Part shown: positions 45,944 to 53,635 of the stretch, in pieces
Numbering within the stretch: position 1 is the first letter of the stretch
How the letters are laid out: each line of letters begins with the position of its first letter
Position numbers and translations under genes: made by a program
Origin: Hymenobacter tibetensis
GTDB taxonomy: Bacteria; Bacteroidota; Bacteroidia; Cytophagales; Hymenobacteraceae
Length of the DNA stretch: 64,000 bases
Reading direction: 5' to 3'
Assembly: GCF_022827545.1 (NCBI RefSeq)
Contig: NZ_CP094669.1
Location: 5,139,001-5,203,000 of the forward strand
Notes under the pieces: model-generated
The model's database searches: none
What the model was told of the DNA's origin: nothing
What the model saw: only the letters and a program-made list of their open reading frames with translations

Positions 45944-46186
45944 ATGCACGCCTCTATCACCCCCATTTATAGCGCCGATACCGAGCGCCGCCATCAAGCC
46001 TTTCTCGTCTGTGCCGTTGGCCTGGCTGAACGCCACAAGCTGTACTTGGAAGAAGAAGGCAAGAAGATTGCTGACTGCTACACGCTAGAGATTGGCAATC
46101 ATAGCAGCCGCATTGAGATCCATCAGGATGTGCCGATGGACTTGTATGAGGAGATACACACGTGTTGGAAACACTGCTTCAATTGA
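45944..46186 (+). CDS. Small hypothetical protein
   Basis: This 80-residue acidic protein starts MHASITPIYSADTERRHQAF. It has a helical centre (VGLAERHKLYLEEEGKKIAD) and a Cys/His-containing end (EIHTCWKHCFN). It has no signal peptide and no recognised domain. A strong terminator eight bases after the stop supports a genuine transcription unit. Confidence 0.6.
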   Translation: MHASITPIYSADTERRHQAFLVCAVGLAERHKLYLEEEGKKIADCYTLEIGNHSSRIEIHQDVPMDLYEEIHTCWKHCFN

Positions 46187-46193
46187 TACAAAT

Positions 46194-46223
46194 AAAAAGC
46201 CCCGGCAACTGTCGGGGCTTTTT
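46194..46223 (+). terminator. Intrinsic terminator
   Basis: AAAAAGCCCCG (46194-46204) pairs exactly with CGGGGCTTTTT (46213-46223) around an 8-base loop. Confidence 0.9.
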
Positions 46224-46345
46224 GGTAAGTGTGGTTGCAGATAGGATGTGACTAGAGCTTGTCAAATAGTGTACCAACACCGGATCAACTCCTGCTTCAG
46301 TGCATAATAAATCCAAGCAGGCCTGCACCTTCGTAAGTCGTCGCT

Positions 46346-46654
46346 ATGACCAAGCGTTTTTCTTTGCCTCGTCTAGCCGAGCGCGCGCGCCGGCGCCACG
46401 CCTGCCGCACTCACTTTCCTTTGGCCAGCAGCTACTTCCCTTCTCTTTGGGACTGGTACTGCTGGTGTCAACACAGCGACATTACGGGACTCCCGGTGCT
46501 GGAAGCAAGCATAGAGCTAAGCGGCAGGTGATACCCGGCTGTGCCACGAATGGATAAAGATTTCCTGGTCTTTGCGGGCCTCGGCAATAGCTGGGCAGGT
46601 GGTCTATACAGTATGATCGGTACTGAACTACATCTTCTGTACATCTTCACGTGA
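46346..46654 (+). pseudogene. Small hypothetical gene with an internal TGA
   Basis: A 103-codon frame from ATG 46346 ends in a TGA that overlaps the next ATG (TGATG). TGA at 46529-46531 interrupts it at codon 62. Both halves look coding: WYCWCQHSDITGLPVLEAS before, and RMDKDFLVFAGLGNSWAGG then LYSMIGTELHLLYIFT after. CGA or TGG to TGA would explain the stop. The overlap with the next gene suggests a former two-gene unit. The family is not recognised and the amino-terminal 30 residues are Arg-rich and less convincing. Confidence 0.5.
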
Positions 46655-46857
46655 TGATCCAGATCTACAATGATGGGAAAGGGAAAACCGATTCTTGTGA
46701 GGCGACCTTAGCAGACCCTGAGACGTGGGGGCTACAACCGATCTATGGATTAGGAGCCTCGCGCCAGTAAGTTGCGGTAGCCCTGAAACAGGCCATCGAG
46801 CAGCACATTGCGAAGCTGCAAGCCCTCGATTATACGGCAGTCGTTTTTACAGAGTAG
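46654..46857 (+). pseudogene. Small hypothetical gene with an internal TAA
   Basis: A 68-codon frame starts MIQIYNDGKGKTDSCEATLA, continues DPETWGLQPIYGLGASRQ, is cut by TAA at 46768-46770, and resumes VAVALKQAIEQHIAKLQALD to TAG at 46855. The two halves fit one small protein with a beta start and a helical end. GAA or CAA to TAA would explain the stop. It overlaps the preceding broken gene by one base, so the pair was probably translationally coupled. No family name can be given. Confidence 0.6.
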
Positions 46858-46984
46858 CTCACCTTCTGCTTGGCTGACTCCTAATCCGCTCGCGCACTCA
46901 ATTGAGCCGACAGCACCTAACACTGAACCAGTACCAGAACAGGCTTCTTGCTTGCTAGAGGGGCAGTGCCTTCTATCTTGCGCC

Positions 46985-47044
46985 ATGAGGAAAGCACTAC
47001 TTACAGGAATCGTACTGGCCTCGGCCTTGTCCGCAGGCGCGTAA
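46985..47044 (+). pseudogene. Severed signal-peptide segment of the serine protease gene
   Basis: ATG 46985 encodes MRKALLTGIVLASALSAGA, a textbook signal peptide, then TAA at 47042-47044. The same frame continues with Ser and the Met of the protease at 47048. A Gln codon (CAA) instead of TAA would give a normal AGA/Q cleavage site. The likely ancestral gene therefore ran 46985-47740. Confidence 0.75.
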
Positions 47045-47047
47045 TCG

Positions 47048-47740
47048 ATGACCAAACGCGACCTACTGCAGAACATCGTTCATCTCTCGTTCCCTAAGAC
47101 GTTTGGCAGCTATGGGGGTTCTGCTTTTCTGCTCGACAACGGCATTCTCGTCACCTGTGCCCATAACATGTATCGCAGTCCCAACCGCTACGTCAAGTGG
47201 CTAACCCTCTACGTACGGGAGGCGGTACCAAGCGCCACTCCGGAGTCACTGACCCTCTCAGCTGACTACATTAAGCGCAACACCGTCACCTCTAGCTTGT
47301 TCATCTACCCACAAGTAATTCGGCACAAAAAAGCGCGAATAAAGTATGATTACGCCTTCATTCGCATCAGCGAGACTGCTATGCAACGCTTGCGTCCAGG
47401 GCTACTACCGGCAACTATAGCAACGACTCCTCCTGTGCTCACTGACTCGCTATATCTGATAGGCTATCCAGACAGTAAGCTCACCAGTCTATCCTACGCC
47501 CCGGGGCGCTGGGCCGTCGCTCCCGAAGAGAATGACGCCACTTTAACCGATCTTACCCGAATGTGGTACGTTACTGATGCACTAACAGACGGCGCCAGTG
47601 GCAGCCCACTGCTGCAAATACGAGACGGAAAAGCTGTCTTAGTCGGGGTACACACGGACGGAGCAGCTGACCCACCTTACAAACCGGGTAACAAAACCGC
47701 CGGGGTAACGAACTGGACTAAATTTAACGAAGACTACTAA
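47048..47740 (+). CDS. Trypsin-like serine protease, cut from its signal peptide
   Basis: The remaining open part encodes 230 residues from MTKRDLLQNIVHLSFPKTFG. It is a chymotrypsin-fold protease of the V8/glutamyl-endopeptidase type. The catalytic triad is visible: His in VTCAHNMY near residue 37, Asp in IKYDYAFIRI near residue 101, and Ser in DGASGSPLLQ near residue 184. With the signal peptide severed by TAA 47042, a product started at 47048 would stay in the cytoplasm, where such a protease is unexpected. The gene may be inactive, or translated by re-initiation three bases after the stop. Confidence 0.85.
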   Translation: MTKRDLLQNIVHLSFPKTFGSYGGSAFLLDNGILVTCAHNMYRSPNRYVKWLTLYVREAVPSATPESLTLSADYIKRNTVTSSLFIYPQVIRHKKARIKYDYAFIRISETAMQRLRPGLLPATIATTPPVLTDSLYLIGYPDSKLTSLSYAPGRWAVAPEENDATLTDLTRMWYVTDALTDGASGSPLLQIRDGKAVLVGVHTDGAADPPYKPGNKTAGVTNWTKFNEDY

Positions 47741-47862
47741 GCTGCCCTGCAAAAACCGGGACGTTAAACAGATACATTACCTAGCAGATAACTAAATCTA
47801 TTGCACTTGCTCTCATCTGTTAGTTGCGCTGCTATCAACAAGGCTCATTCAATTCTCGCTCG

Positions 47863-47891
47863 AAAAGCCCCGCTCGTTTGGCGGGGCTTTT
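47863..47891. terminator. Bidirectional terminator between protease and porin genes
   Basis: AAAAGCCCCGC (47863-47873) and GCGGGGCTTTT (47881-47891) are exact complements around loop TCGTTTG. Confidence 0.88.
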
Positions 47892-47913
47892 AGTAACTGG
47901 TACTTGTCTGCGG

Positions 47914-48612
47914 CTAAAGCGCACTCAACTGATAGCTCACCTGTGCTTGCAGAGTGCGATTGCGGATTCCTTCGGTCCGGCTGGTTGGGATAGTAGTAGC
48001 ATAGTCGAGGGGCTGGCGAACTGACGTGAGGCCCGCGGCATAGCGCAGCTCGACACCAAAGCGAGTGGTTGCTTGATAGCCGATGCCGACGACGTAGCCC
48101 ACTTCCCAGCGCTGATAATCGTTCGTCCCGCGTACGCTGGTTGCCTCGGGAAACACGAACGCGGGATCCGGTACGCCGCTAGCCAATTCCGCCCTAGAAT
48201 GGCCCCGCCGCCGTGCCCCTACCAAATAGCTTAGCTGCGGCCCCGCGACGGCAAACCACTTCTCCCCGTGCACGCGCCCTAGGACCGGTAGCCCGATATA
48301 GTGCAACAAGCTTCTTTCCTGGTACGTGTACTTCACGTTCGTATCGGTGCCCCGGTACTCCTTTGTGTACGAGGTACGGGCACCGCGTTGCTCGAACAGC
48401 AATTCAGGCTGTACGTCCAGGTGGGTAAACAAGGGTAGGCGCGCCAGCACCCCCGCCATAGGCCCTAGTCGGAAACGGGGGTTCGCCACGTCGCCACCGT
48501 AGTAGGTGCTGGCATTGAGCCCGGCTTTGACGCCGAATCTAAGGTGTTGTGCCTGTAGCGTGTTAGTAGCTGCCAGCAACCCTAAGAGCGAAAGTGTAAA
48601 GTGACGGATCAT
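47914..48612 (-). CDS. PorT-like outer-membrane beta-barrel protein
   Basis: This 232-residue protein has a signal peptide cleaved after LQAQ and an eight-stranded barrel pattern typical of the outer-membrane-beta-barrel (PorT-like) family: LRFGVKAGLNASTYYGG at the start, LFTHLDVQPELLFEQRG, LHYIGLPVLGRV, and a final strand LQAQVSYQLSAL. Members are abundant in Bacteroidota and mostly of unknown function. A remnant of a second gene of this type lies at 59274-59440 and keeps LRYAA, LRQP and LQAQISYAFGAQ. Confidence 0.88.
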   Translation of the reverse strand: MIRHFTLSLLGLLAATNTLQAQHLRFGVKAGLNASTYYGGDVANPRFRLGPMAGVLARLPLFTHLDVQPELLFEQRGARTSYTKEYRGTDTNVKYTYQERSLLHYIGLPVLGRVHGEKWFAVAGPQLSYLVGARRRGHSRAELASGVPDPAFVFPEATSVRGTNDYQRWEVGYVVGIGYQATTRFGVELRYAAGLTSVRQPLDYATTIPTSRTEGIRNRTLQAQVSYQLSAL

Positions 48613-48820
48613 AGCGTGTAATAATAAAGCGGTGAGTACTACACAGAGTAAGCTGACGCACAGAAGGTTGGCAGCTCAAGAAAGATAGAACGAACAGCTG
48701 GCAATCCCAAAGAGCCCATTCCCATAAGTGGGACTTCTTAAACGGGTATAGCGGTTTGATATACCCTTGGTGAGCCTGTCTCATTCCCAAAAGTCAATAT
48801 CTCTTACGGGCCTCGCTTTA

Positions 48821-49129
48821 TCACGGAAAAGTGGCTCGAAACTCCCGCGTCGACAGACTAGTTTTCGCTTTGAAGAGCTTGCTGAACGAGGGTACATGCT
48901 CAAATCCGAATTCGTAGGCAATTTCGCTCGCAGTGCTAGAGGTGGCCGACAACTTTTCCTTTGCTTTCGCAATCAAGTGGGCATGAATGTGCTGCTGAGT
49001 ATTTTGCCCTGTCACGACGCGCATTAGGTTGCTCAAATACTTGGGGGAGAGCTGTAAGCAGTCGGCCACATAGTGCACCGCAGGCACACCTCGTTCCGGT
49101 AACTCAGGGCTGTTGAAGTGGCCGTTCAT
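48821..49129 (-). CDS. AraC-type DNA-binding domain, probably a truncated regulator
   Basis: Only 102 residues are present. They form the AraC/XylS C-terminal domain with two helix-turn-helix units: VADCLQLSPKYLSNLMRVV and ASEIAYEFGFEHVPSFSKLF. Full-length members carry about 170 further N-terminal residues for ligand sensing. Upstream in the same frame there is a TAA nine bases before the ATG, and the space beyond is occupied by the remnant of another gene on the opposite strand. It is either a pseudogene or a stand-alone DNA-binding domain. Confidence 0.75.
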   Translation of the reverse strand: MNGHFNSPELPERGVPAVHYVADCLQLSPKYLSNLMRVVTGQNTQQHIHAHLIAKAKEKLSATSSTASEIAYEFGFEHVPSFSKLFKAKTSLSTREFRATFP

Positions 49130-49254
49130 ATGGCATTATCAGTACCGCCCACATCTCCTACTTGCGCCAGCTCCTTATTTACTCGTGCCACCTGCTCAGC
49201 AAGGTGTGCATTTATGCGAACTTGTTCTCACTCTAGATACGCCCACGGGCTTAA

Positions 49255-49419
49255 CTACTGCTTCTCTCCGTCGGCTCCAATTCAGCATTTGAAGCCGATG
49301 AAAAGGGGCTTGTCGAGTCTGTTGCTAAGGCACGCGGTGTAATTGTATCTAGTTTAGTGCGCCTTTTAGCCTTCGATGAAGCTCGCCGTTTAGGTATACC
49401 ATTACCTAGCAAGTCTTAA
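49255..49419 (+). pseudogene. C-terminal fragment of a possible ribbon-helix-helix protein
   Basis: Without a start, the frame reads SNSAFEADEKGLVESVAKARGV-like residues in two parts (AFEADEKGLVESVAKARG, then VIVSSLVRLLAFDEARRLGI) and ends PLPSKS with TAA. The pattern of an acidic strand, a helix with Ala/Gly, then SSLVRLLAF resembles ribbon-helix-helix DNA-binding proteins such as MobC/NikA-type mobilisation factors. Upstream the coding-like frame switches (TPTGLTTASLRRLQFS), suggesting a frameshift. Family assignment is tentative. Confidence 0.4.
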
Positions 49420-49456
49420 GTACCAGATAACGTACGGCTGTTCTATAAGAAGGAAG

Positions 49457-49479
49457 AAGCCCGGCCAATGACCGGGCTT
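49457..49479. terminator. Intrinsic terminator of the AAGCCCGG type
   Basis: AAGCCCGG (49457-49464) pairs with CCGGGCTT (49472-49479) around a 7-base loop. It belongs to a set of similar hairpins in the accessory part (also 52318, 57831 and 62875). Confidence 0.75.
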
Positions 49480-49566
49480 TGTTGTGTAATGAGTAGATGA
49501 GTTTACATTGTAGACGGACATCATATAACGCGTAATACTTACTCAAATATGACTCCTACAGATATA

Positions 49567-49633
49567 CTCTATTCTCATCATAAATAGGAAAGCTCCTTAG
49601 GTAGGGACTTTCTTATTTATGATGAGAATAGAG
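49567..49633. repeat. Long inverted repeat upstream of the Crp/Fnr gene
   Basis: Arms of 26 bases at 49567-49592 and 49608-49633 match as reverse complements with one mismatch and enclose a 15-base loop. The arms are AT-rich (CTCTATTCTCATCATAAATA at the left) and unlike the GC-rich terminators elsewhere. It sits 127 bases before the Crp/Fnr start. It may be a regulatory RNA structure, or the trace of a small mobile repeat. Confidence 0.75.
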
Positions 49634-49760
49634 GCATCCAGTGAATTATACCCTTCAGGTATTTTTTTAAACCCGCCTGCTTACTCTTTCCGGAATAAGT
49701 AGCCATCAGAAAGTGTGCGTTATTGTAACGTTAGATACTATCCGCCATAAGCCGCTTGGT

Positions 49761-50339
49761 ATGTACGCTCCCTTGCTCGCCCATATTGCTCGCTACGTAA
49801 CCCTGACACCAACAGAAACCGACATACTGGTGAGCTACCTGCGTACCCAGACGGTTGCCCGCAAAGATTTTCTGCTGCGCGAAGGCCAGGTTTGCTCAGC
49901 CAGCTATTTCGTGCTTGGCGGCTGTCTGCGCACGTATTTCCTCTCCGATAAAGGCACCGAGCACATCATCCAGTTCAGCATCGAAAACTGGTGGGTGACA
50001 GATTATGCGAGCCTGAGCGCGCAGACGCCAACGCCCTTCACTGTGCAGGCCCTGGAGCCAACGGACGTGGTCGTCTTCGACCAGTCGGTGCAGGAGGAAG
50101 TGTTCCATCGCCTTCCCCAGTTGGAACGGTATTTCCGCCTGATTTTGCAGCGTACGGTCGCCGCGGCTCAGTACCGCAACCAGTTCCTGTTTGGCCTTTC
50201 CGGGGAAGAGCGGTACTATCATTTTGCCGCAGCCCAACCGGGGTTTGTACAGCGGGTGCCGCAATACATGCTCGCGTCCTACCTCGGCTTCACGCCCGAG
50301 TTTCTCAGTAAAGTCCGGGCGAAAGCCGGCCACTCTTAA
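49761..50339 (+). CDS. Crp/Fnr-family transcription regulator
   Basis: The start is ATG 49761 (MYAPLLAHIARYVTLTPTET); 192 residues. The N-terminal part is a cyclic-nucleotide-binding beta-roll (FLLREGQVCSASYFVLGGCL, IIQFSIENWWVTDYASL), a dimer helix follows, and the C-terminal winged helix includes RVPQYMLASYLGFTPEFLSKVR. The arginine-containing phosphate cassette of true cAMP receptors is absent, as in many Bacteroidota members. It precedes two AhpD-like genes on the same strand by 113 bases and may control them, a frequent arrangement in this phylum. Confidence 0.93.
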   Translation: MYAPLLAHIARYVTLTPTETDILVSYLRTQTVARKDFLLREGQVCSASYFVLGGCLRTYFLSDKGTEHIIQFSIENWWVTDYASLSAQTPTPFTVQALEPTDVVVFDQSVQEEVFHRLPQLERYFRLILQRTVAAAQYRNQFLFGLSGEERYYHFAAAQPGFVQRVPQYMLASYLGFTPEFLSKVRAKAGHS

Positions 50340-50452
50340 CACCGGCCGTACGCGCAACTGGCCGGCGTTTTCTTAACCTAGATTAAGGAGAAGCGGGGCA
50401 CGGGGGTTCGACCTTTGACGCATCGTTCAACCCCTTATTAACCCCTGCTACC

Positions 50453-50890
50453 ATGCGCGTTAACATTCAGCAAACCGAGCCCGAAGCCTTCAAAGCCGTC
50501 TATGAACTGGAGAAATACCTAAGCCAGTCCCGCCTCACGCCGATCCATGCCGAACTAATCAAGCTGCGGGCTTCGCAGCTCAACGGCTGCGGCTTTTGCA
50601 TCAACCTGCACGTGAACGAAGCACGCCAGCACGGCGAAACCGACCAGCGCCTGCACTTGGTGGCCGTATGGCGCGAAGCCGGGGAACTGTTCACTCCGGA
50701 GGAAAAAGCCCTGCTAGCCCTTACGGAAGAAGTAACTCTTATCCACCAGCACCATGTGTCGGATGTGACCTACGACGCGGCTGCGGCCTTATTTGATGAG
50801 CAGTACTTAGCCCAGGTCATTATGGCTATTGCCACCATCAACGTCTGGAACCGCGTGGCTATCACGACTCATCTACCGGTGATAGTTTAG
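50453..50890 (+). CDS. AhpD-like carboxymuconolactone decarboxylase-family protein
   Basis: This 145-residue all-helical protein has the AhpD core with a redox CxxC: LRASQLNGCGFCINLHVNEA near residues 43-62, followed by RLHLVAVWREAGELFTPEEK and ALTEEVTLI. Such proteins act as small alkylhydroperoxidases or thiol oxidoreductases in the cytoplasm. It lies between the Crp/Fnr gene and a second paralogue, whose ATG follows 56 bases after this stop. The three genes probably form one unit responding to oxidative stress (inference). Confidence 0.92.
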   Translation: MRVNIQQTEPEAFKAVYELEKYLSQSRLTPIHAELIKLRASQLNGCGFCINLHVNEARQHGETDQRLHLVAVWREAGELFTPEEKALLALTEEVTLIHQHHVSDVTYDAAAALFDEQYLAQVIMAIATINVWNRVAITTHLPVIV

Positions 50891-50945
50891 GGTGTCGCCT
50901 GTACGCGTTGCGTTCGTTTTACCTCTCCTTGTTACGTTACCTCTT

Positions 50946-51416
50946 ATGCCCGAAACCTCCCCTTCCGCCCCTGTCGTGCCGCAGTCGCGTTTCACGCTGC
51001 ACCTCGTCGAACCCCAGGCCTACGCCGGCTTGCTGCTGCTCGACCAGCATTTAACTCAATCAGCTCTTACCAAGGCTCACTGGGACTTAATCAAAGTCCG
51101 TACCTCGCAGGTGAATGGCTGCGCGTACTGCATTCAGTCGCATTCAACAGAAGCGTTGGCCCATGGTGAAACGGAGCAGCGCCTGCGCGCACTGCCCGCG
51201 TGGCGGGAGTCGCCTTACTTCACGGCGGAAGAGCGGGCCATCCTCGCCTTTACCGAGGAGCTAACGCTGCTTGTGCCGCACCACCTCTCCGACGCCACTT
51301 ATGCCGAGGCCGTGCGTCTGTTGGGTGTGCCCTACGTGGCGCAGGTGCTGTTGGCCGTAACCAACATGAACGCTTGGAACCGGCTAGGCATCGCCGCTCG
51401 TTTAATACCTGCTTAA
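50946..51416 (+). CDS. Second AhpD-like carboxymuconolactone decarboxylase-family protein
   Basis: ATG 50946 (MPETSPSAPVVPQSRFTLHL) is the likely start; a GTG at 50892 would add a hydrophobic leader. The 156-residue protein carries VRTSQVNGCAYCIQSHSTEA with the CxxC motif and RLRALPAWRESPYFTAEERA, parallel to the preceding gene. The two proteins are clear paralogues and probably arose by tandem duplication. Function is as for the first copy. If the GTG were used, the leader VAFVLPLLVTLPL could direct export, so the start matters. Confidence 0.9.
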   Translation: MPETSPSAPVVPQSRFTLHLVEPQAYAGLLLLDQHLTQSALTKAHWDLIKVRTSQVNGCAYCIQSHSTEALAHGETEQRLRALPAWRESPYFTAEERAILAFTEELTLLVPHHLSDATYAEAVRLLGVPYVAQVLLAVTNMNAWNRLGIAARLIPA

Positions 51417-51556
51417 CATCAGCAATATACATAATACCATATCCAGCGCAACGCTTCCAACGTTACGCTCGACACGCTACGTAATGTGTTTGCCCCGATG
51501 TTGCCGATGGGTGCGGCCGTTGCTCTTTAGTCGGTACGCCCGCCTGCACCGTTAGA

Positions 51557-52120
51557 ACATGGGAAACAGCCCTAGCACAGTTGCGACGGATTGTACTGGC
51601 TAGCGGCCTGCGTGAGGAGTTGAAATGAAGTATGCCCTATTACACGTTTCAGAAAAAGAATGTCGTCCTGCTGCACGCGTTCAAGACCTATTGCGCGCTC
51701 AATTCTTTCAACGGCGCCCTGCTCCAAGATGCGCACGGTCTGCTGGTCCAGCAAAAGGAAAACATGCAAGCCGTGCGACAACTGCGATTAACGAGTGTGC
51801 AGGAAATACTCGCCCAGGAACACCTGATCACAGCGTGCCTCGACGAGGCTATTGCCGTGGAAAAGTCCGGCTTGAAGGTGGACTACAAGAAAACCGAAGA
51901 ACTCGCGCTTCCACAGGAATTCCTCGCTAAGCTGCAAACCATACCTGGGCTCAACACGGCATTCTATGCCCTAACGCCGGGGCGGCAACGAGGCTACCTT
52001 CTGCATTTTGCGGAACCCAAGCAAACGACCACTCGGCTGGCACGAGTGGAGAAATATCTGCAGCACATTCTTCTGGGCAAGGGGTTGCAAGACGAGTGTA
52101 GCCCTTACTCGCTACGCTAG
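51557..52120 (+). pseudogene. YdeI/DUF1801-family gene with an internal TGA and lost 5' end
   Basis: From ATG 51632 an open part of 162 codons encodes MPYYTFQKKNVVLLHAFKTY and ends with the YdeI hallmark ALTPGRQRGYLLHFAEPKQ followed by RVEKYLQHILLGKGL. In the same frame upstream stand TWETALAQLRRIVLASGL and REELK, then TGA at 51626-51628 just before SMPYYTFQ. Relatives read EELKWGVPCYTFQ, so TGA replaces the Trp codon TGG. The N-terminal 20 or so residues of the family are no longer recognisable. The gene is therefore decayed, although the downstream ATG could still give a truncated protein. Confidence 0.8.
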
Positions 52121-52251
52121 CTGCTTTACCTCTGCTCCGATTGACCGAGAGTGACTACGCTTCTTTGACACAAAGCTGAACTTTAACACCTTTCATAATC
52201 GTACGAAAACATACATTTACGAAGCCACCTTCCAGCAAGCACAGTGCCCAC

Positions 52252-52297
52252 ACAACCACAAAGAGTGTTCATTCCAACGGGCACCCTTTGTGGTTGT
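52252..52297. terminator. Hairpin in the gap between convergent genes
   Basis: ACAACCACAAAG (52252-52263) and CTTTGTGGTTGT (52286-52297) are exact complements, with further partial pairing inside (AGAGTG with CACCCT). It lies between the YdeI remnant and the NmrA-like gene. Confidence 0.6.
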
Positions 52298-52317
52298 CAT
52301 AGCACCTAAGAATAAGA

Positions 52318-52340
52318 AAGCCTGACCACCGGCCAGGCTT
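52318..52340 (-). terminator. Intrinsic terminator of the NmrA-like gene
   Basis: AAGCCTGACC (52318-52327) pairs with GGCCAGGCTT (52331-52340) with one mismatch. It lies 29 bases beyond the stop of the minus-strand gene and belongs to the recurrent hairpin type of this region. Confidence 0.6.
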
Positions 52341-52368
52341 CCGTGTAGTTCAATAGATCACCTGCTCT

Positions 52369-53025
52369 TTACTTCTCTGCCAGCAACGGGGCTTTATGCA
52401 GAAACGCGTTGCTGGCCAGAGCGTCTACCATAAACTTGGCTAACTGCTGGCGGCTGAGGGCAAATGGCGAAGGTGTTTGCTCGTAGCGCACCACTAATTC
52501 TTGGCGCGGTGCGTTGTTGTTGAGTGCCACGGGACGGGCAATCACCCACTCCAGGGTAGACTGCCGCAACAGGGTTTCCTGTTGGTTGTGGTCGGCAAAC
52601 ACCAGCTTGAAGTTGGTGAGCCGAATAATCAGGCGCATGTACCATGGCGCGTAGGGTCGCGAGTCGCCCGCCCCGATGGAGGAGAGCGTGACGATGCGCT
52701 GCAGACCCTGTTCTTCCATCACCTGAATCGTGTGGCGCATGGTCGTTGCCAACGTGTGAGGCGGCACTATTCTCTTGCGCAAGAACGACTCGGACTCGCT
52801 TAAGGCGCTCAAGGCACTAAGCACGGCATCACAGCCCGGCATAGCCCGGCGCACATCGGCCAGGTTTGTGGGCGAGCCTTGGATAACGGTTAAGTGCGGA
52901 GAAGTAATAGCGAGTTTGTCGAGGTTGCGCACGAGTACCGTCACGGCATAGCCTTGTTGCAGGGCATACTCGGCAATCAAGCGGCCGGTGCGGCCGGTGG
53001 CCCCGTAGAGCAGGATTCTTTTCAT
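52369..53025 (-). CDS. NAD(P)-binding NmrA/atypical SDR-type protein
   Basis: ATG 53025 (MKRILLYGATGRTGRLIAEY) places the dinucleotide loop GATGRTGR at the very start, as usual; 218 residues. A Rossmann fold follows, with VLVRNLDKL, CDAVLSALSALSES, LQRIVTLSSIGAGDSRPY, and WVIARPVALNN. These proteins are atypical SDRs, often NAD(P)H quinone reductases or redox sensors. The gene is divergent from an HxlR regulator with 110 bases between the starts, a classic regulator-target pair, so it is probably induced under electrophile or redox stress (inference). Confidence 0.9.
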   Translation of the reverse strand: MKRILLYGATGRTGRLIAEYALQQGYAVTVLVRNLDKLAITSPHLTVIQGSPTNLADVRRAMPGCDAVLSALSALSESESFLRKRIVPPHTLATTMRHTIQVMEEQGLQRIVTLSSIGAGDSRPYAPWYMRLIIRLTNFKLVFADHNQQETLLRQSTLEWVIARPVALNNNAPRQELVVRYEQTPSPFALSRQQLAKFMVDALASNAFLHKAPLLAEK

Positions 53026-53135
53026 GAAGTGGTAGCGGGAATTGTTCCCTGCTTGCGGATGCAAAACTACCTGCCGGGGGTAGTAGCTTTGGGGTGCGTT
53101 ACCTGTTTGATACCGGTTACCAAAACAATACCCCT

Positions 53136-53522
53136 ATGCTCGTCTGCCCCGGCTCCGAAGCCAAGAGCCAACACCAAGCCGTGCACGATACGCTGGACGT
53201 CGTCAGCGGCAAATGGAAACTCATCATCCTGGCCGTGTTGCTTGTGCGTCCGTACCGGTTCAAAGAACTCAGCCGCGAACTAGGCGTCTCCCCGCGTATT
53301 CTGTCGAAGGAGTTACAGGAAATGGAAGGGCACCACTTAGTTACGCGCACCGTGTGTAACACCCGGCCCGTGAGCGTCGAGTACGCCTGCACGGCCCATA
53401 GTCGTACGCTGCTGCCCGTGGTGCAAGCCATGGCCGATTGGGGTTACCTGCACTATGAGGCGGTTGTCGGCAGCAAGCGGCCGGACGACCCTACCCCTCG
53501 CCGCCATACAGACCGGGATTAA
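53136..53522 (+). CDS. HxlR-family transcription regulator
   Basis: The likely start is ATG 53136 (MLVCPGSEAKSQHQAVHDTL); 128 residues. The winged helix is typical of HxlR: VVSGKWKLIILAVLLVRPYR, FKELSRELGVSPRILSKELQ, then HHLVTRTVCNTRPVSVEYA. A Cys at residue 4 lies in the position of the redox-sensing Cys of HypR- and YodB-type members. It faces the NmrA-like gene across a short shared promoter region and probably controls it. The role of the Cys is inference from relatives. Confidence 0.93.
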   Translation: MLVCPGSEAKSQHQAVHDTLDVVSGKWKLIILAVLLVRPYRFKELSRELGVSPRILSKELQEMEGHHLVTRTVCNTRPVSVEYACTAHSRTLLPVVQAMADWGYLHYEAVVGSKRPDDPTPRRHTDRD

Positions 53523-53635
53523 GATTCAGCTGGTACCGCCAGCATAAGCCGGAAGCCCCACCAGTGGCCGGGCGTCGAGGCAGGATGGCAAAAGAGTTGA
53601 TTGGCTTCTCTCAGCGCTTTTATGAGCAAGCCAGT

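Noticed and set aside
46808..47044. 78-codon plus-strand frame before the protease
   Set aside because: Only its last 19 codons, a signal peptide, are meaningful; the earlier part overlaps another decayed gene.
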